Source: a virus. Taken from it: a stretch of 64,000 bases of DNA. A program made the translations under genes and the position numbers. Positions 22,793 through 29,721 of this stretch are shown in pieces. How positions within the stretch are numbered: position 1 is the stretch's first letter; the number at the start of each line of letters is the position of its first letter. The stretch spans positions 1 through 64,000 of IMG/VR virus record IMGVR_UViG_3300013005_000034, one strand, 5' to 3'. The notes under the pieces were generated by a model that did not search any database, was not told the origin of the DNA, and saw only the letters and a list, made by a program, of their open reading frames with translations.

Positions 22793-22960
22793 ATGAATAA
22801 AAAAATTAATATTATAGGAATCATTATTTTTTTATTTTCTCTTTCATATTTAACAATATACACTATGATTATTGATTTATATTATGGTATATCTATGGGA
22901 TTAATTTCAATTTTATTTATAATAATTATATTAAAAAGTAAAAAAAAGAAAAATGAATAA
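22793..22960 (+). CDS. Small membrane protein, 55 aa
   Basis: ATG at 22793, TAA at 22958-22960. Two hydrophobic segments (residues 6-26 and 34-48) and a Lys-rich end. Follows the preceding stop by one base. Unknown function. Confidence 0.55.
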   Translation: MNKKINIIGIIIFLFSLSYLTIYTMIIDLYYGISMGLISILFIIIILKSKKKKNE

Positions 22961-23040
22961 GTATGGAAAATAAAAATACTTTCTATGGGATTGAAATATT
23001 TAAAAACTAAAAAAAATAAAAATAAATAAAAACAAACAAA

Positions 23041-23313
23041 ATGAAAACAACAAAAACAAAAACAAAAATGAAAACAACAAAAAAAATGGAACACAAAAAT
23101 TTGAATACAAAAGAAACCGCCAATAGCGATTTAGGTGCTGTTAGCGGTAGTTTGAGGGAACAATCTCTTGAATGGTTTTTCGCAAAAAGTGAAATTGAGA
23201 AACACGATTTAAAAGACAAACACTTTCCAAACACACCAATACAGCATAGTAGGCAATGGGGATTTCATTTCACTTTTGGTCAAATTGAGGAAATGTATGT
23301 TAAAGAACGGTAA
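23041..23313 (+). CDS. Cassette protein fused to a phage leader sequence, 90 aa
   Basis: The first 33 codons are a low-complexity Lys/Thr segment (KTTKTKTKMKTTKK) plus the 3' half of an attC site read as protein. The cassette begins at 23140 (GTTAGCGGTA), and from there the protein is SLREQSLEWFFAKSEIE, then PIQHSRQWGFHFTFGQIEEMY, a type I recall from cassette-borne flavobacterial proteins. The fusion is in frame. Whether the leader is translated, or translation begins at an internal codon, is not clear. Confidence 0.6.
   Translation: MKTTKTKTKMKTTKKMEHKNLNTKETANSDLGAVSGSLREQSLEWFFAKSEIEKHDLKDKHFPNTPIQHSRQWGFHFTFGQIEEMYVKER
23111..23146 (+). repeat. Truncated attC-like site (3' half)
   Basis: AAGAAACCGCCAATAGCGAT then TTAGGTGCTGTTAGCG has the 3' arm and R' core (GTTAGCG, 23140-23146) of the long attC type, with no pairing 5' arm upstream. 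The R' matches the R'' at the end of the same cassette (TACCGCTAAC, 23319-23328). Confidence 0.6.
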
Positions 23314-23321
23314 CAAATTAC

Positions 23322-23354
23322 CGCTAACGGTTTGCAAATATATTTCAGTTGCGG
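23322..23354 (+). repeat. Short attC-like site 14
   Basis: CGCTAAC (23322-23328) and GTTGCGG (23348-23354), 33 bp, of the short GTTGC class. TTACCGC upstream can pair with GCGGTAA (23351-23357), extending the inverted repeat outward. Confidence 0.55.
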
Positions 23355-23391
23355 TAAAAATAATAATAACTTAATTAAATAAATAAAAAAA

Positions 23392-23946
23392 ATGGAAAAC
23401 ACAAAAAAAGCATACAAAGAAATATTTAAAGTCTTAAATAAATATAAAGATGTTATTGTTATTGATATTAAAACATTAGAGGAAAAATCAAAACTCCATT
23501 TATTTGGATTAGAATTAAAAGAAGTTTACGGACTTGAAATCAATGAGAAACGTATCAATAATATGCAATATCAGGAATTAAAAGACAACGTATATCTAAC
23601 TTTTATTGATAGCGAAACGAGAACTATAAGCTGGGAAGATAATGGCAAAAAACCAAAAGGAGAAAGTTTGATTAAGTTTAGTTATCCAACAGGAGCTTAC
23701 ATTTTTGGTGGAGATTATCCTACTGATTTTTTCCAAAAGTTTTTTTTAGAATTGAAATCATTTAATCCCGATTATTGCGATAGCGCCAATAAAAGCCTGT
23801 ATTTTAAATTGGAAAATGCAAAAGAAATATTTAATAGTTATGATTCAATAATAAAAAAATATTACGAATTAAACAAAGAAGATATTAAACAAAGACAGAT
23901 TTTAAAAATGAAAGCCGATTTAGAAAAATTAGAAGCAAGTAAGTAA
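23392..23946 (+). CDS. Cassette-encoded protein, 184 aa
   Basis: Alpha/beta protein: TKKAYKEIFKVLNKYKDVIV, then KTLEEKSKLHLFGLEL, VYLTFIDSETRTISWEDNG and a FNPDYCDSANKSLYFK segment; the C-terminus is a Lys/Glu helix. No catalytic motif recognised. It lies between attC-like sites 14 and 15. Confidence 0.7.
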   Translation: MENTKKAYKEIFKVLNKYKDVIVIDIKTLEEKSKLHLFGLELKEVYGLEINEKRINNMQYQELKDNVYLTFIDSETRTISWEDNGKKPKGESLIKFSYPTGAYIFGGDYPTDFFQKFFLELKSFNPDYCDSANKSLYFKLENAKEIFNSYDSIIKKYYELNKEDIKQRQILKMKADLEKLEASK

Positions 23947-23980
23947 CGCACCCACAGGCGGGGAGGGTTTTAAAACTTGT

Positions 23981-24035
23981 ACCTAACGGTTTGTGTATAA
24001 AAAATCGTTTTAATGTTTTTTATACGCTGTTATAA
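23981..24035 (+). repeat. attC-like site 15
   Basis: R'' ACCTAAC (23981-23987) and R' GTTATAA (24029-24035). Nearly identical to sites 3 and 12 across the stem and centre, with one stem change (TTTGTGTATAAAAAA) compensated only as a G:T-type mismatch. Confidence 0.8.
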
Positions 24036-24135
24036 CCAGTAGGGATTATTAAGTACAAATGCTCATTCGGAGAAGTAAACAAAAAATTAAAACAAAAAAA
24101 GTGTAGGGAATAATTAATCAATTAAATAATAAAAA

Positions 24136-25008
24136 ATGACAACAGAAAAACAATTTGGCGACTTATCACATTTTGCAAAAAGAGATGTAGAACTTTTTAG
24201 AAGTTCAGACCAAAACGAAACCGCTATCTATTTTACGGAATTAGAAGATAAGCAAAGAGAAACTGCGAAAGCGTTTTTTGAAATACTGCGATTTGGCTTG
24301 GATGGTGGCGACCATCAAATATATGTTCGTTTCCCAAATACTGACCATTTTGTAGAAATGATTGGTGGTGGATTTGGTTCAGGTAGAGGGTATATGAAAG
24401 TAGCTGATGGTAAAAATGTTTGGGAGGATAAAAACAAAGCACCATTTAGAATCTATTCACATAATAAGGATTTACTTTTCATAATTGGTAGAACTGATTG
24501 GACTGGAGAATTTAATTTTATGACAAAAGTTGCAAGTTATGATAAAGGAAATCCATTCAATCATCCTTATCCTAATGAAACATTTGTGAATTTCAAAGAG
24601 ATTGAAAAAGCACTTTCAATGAAATATTTAAAGATACCTGAAAGTATAAGAAAGATTGAATATTGCTACAAAACTAAAGATACAACACCAAAATATTTTG
24701 TAGTGGATTATCCAGCTTACAATTTCAAATATGACAACCATAGATTTTTTGTGATTGAAAATGAACATATAAAAGAATTTGGGATTAAAAACTTTGTAAG
24801 ATACAAAGATGGTGGAACAACTATCATTACTGTAACCGATGAAAACGGAATTGAACACAAATTCTTTTCACCAACATCATTGCCTGAAAAAACGCTTTGT
24901 GAAAAGTGGGATAAAACTGAATTGATAGAAGCAAGTGAAACTGAAAAGCAAAAACTTACAGAACTTTTGAATTTGAATGTAGAACCAAATATAGTTGACA
25001 AAGAATAA
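24136..25008 (+). CDS. Cassette-encoded protein, 290 aa
   Basis: The largest cassette gene here. Helical opening (LSHFAKRDVELFRSSDQNET), EDKQRETAKAFFEILRFGLD, a Gly-rich FVEMIGGGFGSGRGYMKVAD stretch, and a beta-rich C-terminal half (GGTTIITVTDENGIEHKFFS). No family recognised. The cassette flanks match those of the cassette at 3462-4108, but the ORF does not. Confidence 0.72.
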   Translation: MTTEKQFGDLSHFAKRDVELFRSSDQNETAIYFTELEDKQRETAKAFFEILRFGLDGGDHQIYVRFPNTDHFVEMIGGGFGSGRGYMKVADGKNVWEDKNKAPFRIYSHNKDLLFIIGRTDWTGEFNFMTKVASYDKGNPFNHPYPNETFVNFKEIEKALSMKYLKIPESIRKIEYCYKTKDTTPKYFVVDYPAYNFKYDNHRFFVIENEHIKEFGIKNFVRYKDGGTTIITVTDENGIEHKFFSPTSLPEKTLCEKWDKTELIEASETEKQKLTELLNLNVEPNIVDKE

Positions 25009-25090
25009 TCATTTAGTCATTTGTGTGTGGATTTTTTTGTTTTAATTTTTTGAACGATAAAGTTAATTCGGAGCAGTCCACACCTATTGG

Positions 25091-25182
25091 TTATAACTTA
25101 TTTATTTGCGCTACAATTAAGGAAATAAAAAGTTATTAACAATAGTATAATTATGTAAAATAATTACTAATTTTGACCACAA
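25091..25182 (+). promoter_or_regulatory. Conserved array end T3 with promoter-like element
   Basis: Third copy of the conserved array end: TTATAAC, TTTGCGCTACAATTAAGGAA, AAAAAGTTATTAACAA, AGTATAATTATG, TAATTTTG (25168-25175), ACCACAA. It lies 67 bases before the lipoprotein gene and probably drives it. Confidence 0.62.
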
Positions 25183-25248
25183 TACAGAAAATAAGAAGCA
25201 CGAGAAATAAAAACAAACAAAATGAAAACAACAAAAACAAAATAAAAA

Positions 25249-26064
25249 ATGAAAACAAAAATGAAAACAAAAATTGTAACATTAGCAATCGCATTAGTAT
25301 TAATTTTAACATCATGCGGAACACTTGTAGAGCCTAACTATGGTGGTGTATTAATGCAAAATTATGGAAAGAATGGTAAATCAGATTTTACCGAAGTTCA
25401 GGGGAGGGTATCAACTTGGGGTATGGGAACGGAATTGTATCAAGTGCCTATGTGGGAGCAAAGAGGACAAGTAGATGATACATTACATTTAATTTCTGCC
25501 GATAATAACGAAATTGAAGCATACCCTAAATATTCATATCAGGTAAACAAAGGTCGTTTAGTTGATGTAGTATTTGATAATAGACAATTAGGAAAGGGAA
25601 AAGAATTTTTATCATCTGTTGAAAGTAATTCTTTAGAACCAAGAATTTATGATATTATAAAAGAAGAAAGCCGTAAATATATTACTGATACCCTTATGTC
25701 TATTGGTGGTGCTTTAAAGTTTGAAAAGGATTGTGAGGCATTAGTTAGAAAAGCATTTGAAGATAAAGGTTTCAAACTATTAACTTTTGTCGCTCAACTT
25801 AAATATTCCGATAAAGTTCGAGAAAAGATTGACCAAAGATTAGAGGTTAATACAAACATATCGGTTATTGACCAACAAATAGCAGAACAAAAGAAAAAGA
25901 ATGAATTGGAAAAGTTAAGAACAGAGTTTATTCTTATTCAAAATCAGGCATTAACACAAGCATACCTACAAAACAAATGGCTTGACAAATGGGATGGTAA
26001 GTTAAGCACTTATAGTTCAAATGGTAATATGCCTATTCCAATGATTAATGCAAATCAAAAATAA
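25249..26064 (+). CDS. Lipoprotein with SPFH (prohibitin/Band 7) domain
   Basis: Signal peptide with a lipobox LTSC (ILTSCGTL, Cys about 23), so probably membrane-anchored through lipid. ATG at 25249 or 25261 is possible. NYGGVLMQNYGKNG, then LISADNNEIEAYPKYSYQVN, LEPRIYDIIKEESRKYITDT and a helical QQIAEQKKKNELEKLRTEFI end follow the SPFH layout: core domain then coiled coil. SPFH proteins oligomerise on membranes; T4-type phages and Bacteroidota elements carry related lipoproteins. Role here unknown. Confidence 0.8.
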   Translation: MKTKMKTKIVTLAIALVLILTSCGTLVEPNYGGVLMQNYGKNGKSDFTEVQGRVSTWGMGTELYQVPMWEQRGQVDDTLHLISADNNEIEAYPKYSYQVNKGRLVDVVFDNRQLGKGKEFLSSVESNSLEPRIYDIIKEESRKYITDTLMSIGGALKFEKDCEALVRKAFEDKGFKLLTFVAQLKYSDKVREKIDQRLEVNTNISVIDQQIAEQKKKNELEKLRTEFILIQNQALTQAYLQNKWLDKWDGKLSTYSSNGNMPIPMINANQK

Positions 26065-26071
26065 AATCATA

Positions 26072-26290
26072 ATGAAAAAAATATTTAAAATAGCCATAAT
26101 CTTTTGTGTTATGGCTTTATGTTCCTGCGATTGCGAAGAACATAAATATAGAATAATATCAAATGGGGATGTTTATTTCTCAAATGAATACAAAAAAGAA
26201 GGCGACTGCATAAAGTTTACCAATTACGACAATGGTAAACTAACAATATGCGGTAACTATTCAATAGTAGAAACAATTTCAACACAATAA
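26072..26290 (+). CDS. Small putative lipoprotein, 72 aa
   Basis: Start at 26072; hydrophobic leader (FKIAIIFCVMALCSCDC) with candidate lipobox Cys near 18-20. Mature part is short with several Cys and beta-strand character. It follows the SPFH lipoprotein by 7 bases and may act with it. Confidence 0.62.
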   Translation: MKKIFKIAIIFCVMALCSCDCEEHKYRIISNGDVYFSNEYKKEGDCIKFTNYDNGKLTICGNYSIVETISTQ

Positions 26291-26292
26291 CA

Positions 26293-26856
26293 ATGAAAAA
26301 TACAAAAAAACAAAAAACAAACTATCCATTGTATTATAAATACATAGGGGTTACAACAACAGAGGGTTTTACTAAAGATAGAATTTATAAAATTATAAAT
26401 CGAGAACATTTAGAAACACCTTGCAATTTCATAGATGATTATGGCAAAAAAAATGGACATTCAGGCAATAATCATAAATATTTTAAACCATCAACATTAA
26501 AAGCATTTATGCAACAAGAATCTTTAAATAAAAAAACAAGTATGAAAACAACAAAAAAAACATTAGTAAATACAGATACTAATGGAGCAAAGAAAAACGT
26601 AAAAGATATTCAGTTTTTCGGAGATGGCGATACTTTTAAATTAATTAGCAAAGCATCATCTGTTAAAGAAGGTTGGATGAAATCAACCAAAGCAATGCAA
26701 ATTGATACTGTTGGTTGTGTTGTTCAGGTTACTACACAGCAAGGTAATAATATTGCCGAAGCAGTTACTTTCGTTCCTAATGTAAAAATAAAGGAAACAA
26801 AAGATAAAGAGGGTAAAGTTATTTCAAGAAAACTAATAGCAATATATAATATTTAA
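26293..26856 (+). CDS. Possible fusion of two small phage proteins, 187 aa
   Basis: Residues 1-75 form one unit (YYKYIGVTTTEGFTKDRIYKI ... HKYFKPSTLKAFM), and an internal Met near 84 opens a second unit (KTTKKTLVNTDTNG ... DIQFFGDGDTFKLISKASSV). The A-rich codons before the internal Met look like the genome's usual leader, so the two halves may be separate genes fused by loss of a stop, or both read-through and internal starts may be used. Confidence 0.62.
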   Translation: MKNTKKQKTNYPLYYKYIGVTTTEGFTKDRIYKIINREHLETPCNFIDDYGKKNGHSGNNHKYFKPSTLKAFMQQESLNKKTSMKTTKKTLVNTDTNGAKKNVKDIQFFGDGDTFKLISKASSVKEGWMKSTKAMQIDTVGCVVQVTTQQGNNIAEAVTFVPNVKIKETKDKEGKVISRKLIAIYNI

Positions 26857-26860
26857 AACA

Positions 26861-27481
26861 ATGGAACACAAAATTTTAAACACAGGAGATTATCTGATAA
26901 TAGTAGATGACTCAGAGATTAAAGAAGGTGATTGGATTAAACCAAACGCTTATAACACAATTATTAAAGCAACAAAAGTTCATACAACAGAATTTGTTCG
27001 AAGTGGTGTATTAAATGATTGTAAAAAAATCATAGCACACTTACCACTCAACAACTCACCAATACTTGAAGGTGTAATTCTTTTACCACCACTTGAAGAT
27101 GAGGTTGATAAATTTGAATCCTTTTTAGATAGAGAAATAGAATTAGGATTAAATACAAAAGAAACTATTGATAGAATAAAATGGTATTATCAACAATATT
27201 TCAAATCCAAACAGAAAAATTACACAGAGGAGGATTTGATGAAGGCGATTGATATGGCAAGAGAATACACTCCAGATGTAGTTGGATTTACAAAAGATGA
27301 AATCATACAATCCCTTAATCAACCCAAGATGCCTGTTAAGTTTGTGTGCGAGATGAAAAAAGATTATAGAAAAAATGATGATGGTGAACCAATAGGTTTA
27401 CCTGTGCATGAAACTTATAAACCTAAAACAACAACCAACTCACAAGGTATTATTCAATGGGTAGGGGAATATATTTATTAA
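26861..27481 (+). CDS. Paralogous accessory protein A3 (INTxxYLLVV family), 206 aa
   Basis: Third copy of the family at 1112 and 11503: ILNTGDYLIIVDDSEIKEGD, HLPLNNSPIL, LLPPLED, then IQSLNQPKMPVKFVCEM and the ending GEYIY. Its middle has YTEEDLMKAIDMAREY, a shortened version of the YTERQLD module of A1. Function unknown. Confidence 0.8.
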   Translation: MEHKILNTGDYLIIVDDSEIKEGDWIKPNAYNTIIKATKVHTTEFVRSGVLNDCKKIIAHLPLNNSPILEGVILLPPLEDEVDKFESFLDREIELGLNTKETIDRIKWYYQQYFKSKQKNYTEEDLMKAIDMAREYTPDVVGFTKDEIIQSLNQPKMPVKFVCEMKKDYRKNDDGEPIGLPVHETYKPKTTTNSQGIIQWVGEYIY

Positions 27482-27501
27482 ACAACTAAAAACAAATAAA
27501 T

Positions 27502-27756
27502 ATGAAAAAACAAACAGCAGTAGAATGGTTCATTGAGCAATTAACTAAAAATCCTCTACCTCAAAGTAAAGATGAATTTATAGATGGAGATTTAGTAGAT
27601 ATTATAAATAAAGCCAAAGAAATGGAAAAGCAGCAGATTATTGATGCTATTGTGGATACTCAAAAAGAGTATATTATCCAAGCAAGTTGTTATCCACCAC
27701 AATTTATTCTTGACAAAGCTTTTAATTATTATAAAGAAACATTTAAACAAGATTAA
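27502..27756 (+). CDS. Small accessory protein (KKQxAVEWFIEQL family), 84 aa
   Basis: Opens KKQTAVEWFIEQL and continues with INKAKEMEKQQIIDAIVDT, shared with 28040-28297 and the partial gene at 2-148. Helical, soluble. Ends KQD into the linker repeat. Confidence 0.7.
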   Translation: MKKQTAVEWFIEQLTKNPLPQSKDEFIDGDLVDIINKAKEMEKQQIIDAIVDTQKEYIIQASCYPPQFILDKAFNYYKETFKQD

Positions 27757-27774
27757 TAACTAAAAATAAACAAA

Positions 27775-28017
27775 ATGGAAAAAGATGAAATGAAGTGTTT
27801 AAGTTGCAATAAAGTAATTAAAGCACGAAACTTAAAAAGACATAGTAAGGTAAAACTACACTTGAAAAATGTAGAAAAGAAAGTTAATATTATGAAAGAG
27901 TATTCATACGAACAGGTTTGCTCACATACAGATAAGTATTTTGTGGGCGGAGTTTTTGGTGGGTATTGGTGTCCAAAATGTAATAGAAATGTAGATAGTG
28001 AAATTAAACAAGATTAA
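27775..28017 (+). CDS. Zinc-finger protein, 80 aa
   Basis: Residues 8-29 follow a C2H2 layout (C8, C11, H23, H29: CLSCNKVIKARNLKRHS). From about residue 39 a second unit begins at an internal Met (KEYSYEQVCSHTDKYF) and ends CPKCNRN, resembling the tail of the protein at 2065. The protein may be a fusion of a C2H2 finger with a small zinc-binding unit. Ends KQD. Confidence 0.68.
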   Translation: MEKDEMKCLSCNKVIKARNLKRHSKVKLHLKNVEKKVNIMKEYSYEQVCSHTDKYFVGGVFGGYWCPKCNRNVDSEIKQD

Positions 28018-28039
28018 TAACAACTAAAAACAAATAAAA

Positions 28040-28297
28040 ATGGAAACTAAAAAACAATCAGCAGTAGAATTTGCAGTGGAACAATTAGAAAAATTTATCC
28101 CTGAAGGTAATCAAATAGCTATTGATGCTATTTTAGAAAAAGCCAAAGCAATGGAAAAACAACAAATTATGGGTCGAAAATATACAGAAAGACAACTTGA
28201 TGATGCTATTAGTTACGGTATAAATAATGGCAGAAAAGGTGATGTTACTATAACAGATATAGATAATTTTATCAACTCACTAAACAAACAAGACTAA
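28040..28297 (+). CDS. Small accessory protein with TITDIDNFI module, 85 aa
   Basis: N-terminal KKQSAVEFAVEQL half (as in 27502) joined to YTERQLDDAISYG ... DVTITDIDNFINSL, the same module found inside A1 at 1112. This shows that two modules are combined in different proteins. Ends LNKQD; a second, gene-less copy of the linker follows. Confidence 0.72.
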   Translation: METKKQSAVEFAVEQLEKFIPEGNQIAIDAILEKAKAMEKQQIMGRKYTERQLDDAISYGINNGRKGDVTITDIDNFINSLNKQD

Positions 28298-28346
28298 TAA
28301 CAACTAAAAACTAAAAACAAACAAGATTAATAAATAACAAAATAAC

Positions 28347-28595
28347 ATGAAAAACAACAAAAAACAAACAGAATGTCCTATGAATGAGAACGTATATGAA
28401 AATTGTGCAATAGGTAACAATTATAATGTAGATGGAACAAATTTTGAAATTCCTGAAGTATGGAATCCAACTTTTCAGTTAAGATGGAATAGAAAATTTA
28501 TTCGCCAAACTTATCTTAACACATTAGAGCAACTTTGGATTAATAGTAATACAGGTAGTGCAGAATGGAGAGATATACCACAAGTAGAAAATTAA
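28347..28595 (+). CDS. Small phage protein, 82 aa
   Basis: Contains FQLRWNRKFIRQTYL and LEQLWINSNTGSAEWRDIP, a pattern I recall from phage proteins that pair an RWxxK segment with LEQLWxN. No known role. N-terminal 30 residues are polar with three Cys. Confidence 0.65.
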   Translation: MKNNKKQTECPMNENVYENCAIGNNYNVDGTNFEIPEVWNPTFQLRWNRKFIRQTYLNTLEQLWINSNTGSAEWRDIPQVEN

Positions 28596-28611
28596 TTAAA
28601 AAATAAAAAAA

Positions 28612-28878
28612 ATGATTCAAAAATTTAGAAAAAAGCCAGTAGTAATTGAGGCAATTCAATTTACAAGACATAATTGGCAAGAAGTAAAACAGTTTACAAA
28701 TAATACAGCTCGTGATTTAGTAAATATGACAAAAATTGAAGATAATTGGACTTGTATTATTCCAACTCTTGAGGGTGAACATATAGCAACGGAGGGAGAT
28801 TGGATTATCAAAGGAGTTAATAATGAATTTTATCCCTGTAAACCTGATATTTTTGAAAAAACTTACGAATTAGCATAA
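28612..28878 (+). CDS. Conserved phage protein (KPVVIEA ... GDWIIKGV), 88 aa
   Basis: FRKKPVVIEAIQFT at the start and EGDWIIKGVNNEFYPCKPD then FEKTYE at the end are the hallmark of a very common small phage protein in many hosts. It forms a compact alpha/beta fold; its function is not established. Start behind a typical leader. Confidence 0.82.
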   Translation: MIQKFRKKPVVIEAIQFTRHNWQEVKQFTNNTARDLVNMTKIEDNWTCIIPTLEGEHIATEGDWIIKGVNNEFYPCKPDIFEKTYELA

Positions 28879-28901
28879 TACAAAAAATCAAACTAATAAG
28901 A

Positions 28902-29129
28902 ATGGAAGATAAATTATTTGAAACCGACTACACAAAAGAATTTTACAAGATTGAAATTACTGTTTGTGAAAATGGAAATCTTTTTGGAGTAACGCAAATT
29001 GATAAAAACCATAAAATAACTTATGATTCAGTTATCGGAACTCTTGAAATTGTAAAAAACAATTATATCCAAAAACAAAGCGAGGAGAATAGAAAATTAT
29101 ATAATAAAACAAAAAAAGTAAAAAAATAA
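28902..29129 (+). CDS. Hypothetical protein, 75 aa
   Basis: Beta-rich centre (FYKIEITVCENGNLFGVTQI) and a basic C-terminal tail. No family. Stop is adjacent to the next ATG. Confidence 0.62.
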   Translation: MEDKLFETDYTKEFYKIEITVCENGNLFGVTQIDKNHKITYDSVIGTLEIVKNNYIQKQSEENRKLYNKTKKVKK

Positions 29130-29504
29130 ATGGAGGCAGCAACAATTTGGACACCAAGCACAATAAAAGAGTGGCTGGAAGAAAGAATAGAATTTACAAA
29201 TACAATTTTAAATTTAGCAGAAGTGATAGACGACAACCAAAAGGCACAAATGGTTTCTGATTTTACTCTTGCTAATCAAAACTTTACTTATTGCTTAAAA
29301 CTATACGATGAAAGAAGTAATGATGAGAATTTACGTTTATTCAAAAATTTGGCATTAAAATTACTTTTTGATATTTCTTACGAATTTGATAAGCAAGAAA
29401 ATAAATGTGTTACTATTCATGGAATTACTTTTCCAACCAATGAAAAGTCAGATTCTTTACCGCAGAGATTTTGGGATAATCAAAAAAGTGGAGAGATGCT
29501 TTAA
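29130..29504 (+). CDS. Hypothetical protein, 124 aa
   Basis: Helical protein (TIKEWLEERIEFTNTILNLA) with a C-terminal CVTIHGITFP and a polar end. Starts directly after the previous stop. Function unknown. Confidence 0.65.
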   Translation: MEAATIWTPSTIKEWLEERIEFTNTILNLAEVIDDNQKAQMVSDFTLANQNFTYCLKLYDERSNDENLRLFKNLALKLLFDISYEFDKQENKCVTIHGITFPTNEKSDSLPQRFWDNQKSGEML

Positions 29505-29549
29505 GTAATATTTATAATCAAATTATTTCACTATAATAAAAAATAAAAA

Positions 29550-29720
29550 ATGGAATTAAAAATTTTCAAAATCGTAATTTTTTTAGCGTTATTTATTTTC
29601 GCTATTAACTTATCAATTAAAATATTCAACACTTATGATGCTTGGCTTGGTATAGGTATGGGCATAGTGAGTTTTGGTTTTATAATTGTAATCATTAAGC
29701 AAATTGGAAAACTATTTTAA
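29550..29720 (+). CDS. Small membrane protein, 56 aa
   Basis: ATG at 29550, TAA at 29718-29720. Two spans: residues 5-24 (IFKIVIFLALFIFAINLSI) and 32-50. The next gene starts one base later. Unknown role. Confidence 0.58.
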   Translation: MELKIFKIVIFLALFIFAINLSIKIFNTYDAWLGIGMGIVSFGFIIVIIKQIGKLF

Positions 29721-29721
29721 T

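Larger units (their letters stand above)
23111..25097 (+). mobile_element. Integron-type cassette array 3
   Basis: Begins with the 3' half of an attC site (about 23111-23146) inside the gene at 23041, continues with sites at 23322 and 23981, and ends at the half-site TTATAAC (25091-25097) before the conserved end sequence. It holds three cassettes. Copies of the leader aaataaaaacaaacaaaatg plus the following A-rich codons flank it at about 23025 and 25207. Confidence 0.75.

Noticed and set aside
2596-24035. Palindromes between cassettes considered only as transcription terminators
   Set aside because: They have conserved outer cores, start-end complementarity per cassette and large variable loops, and lack U-runs; the attC explanation accounts for more.
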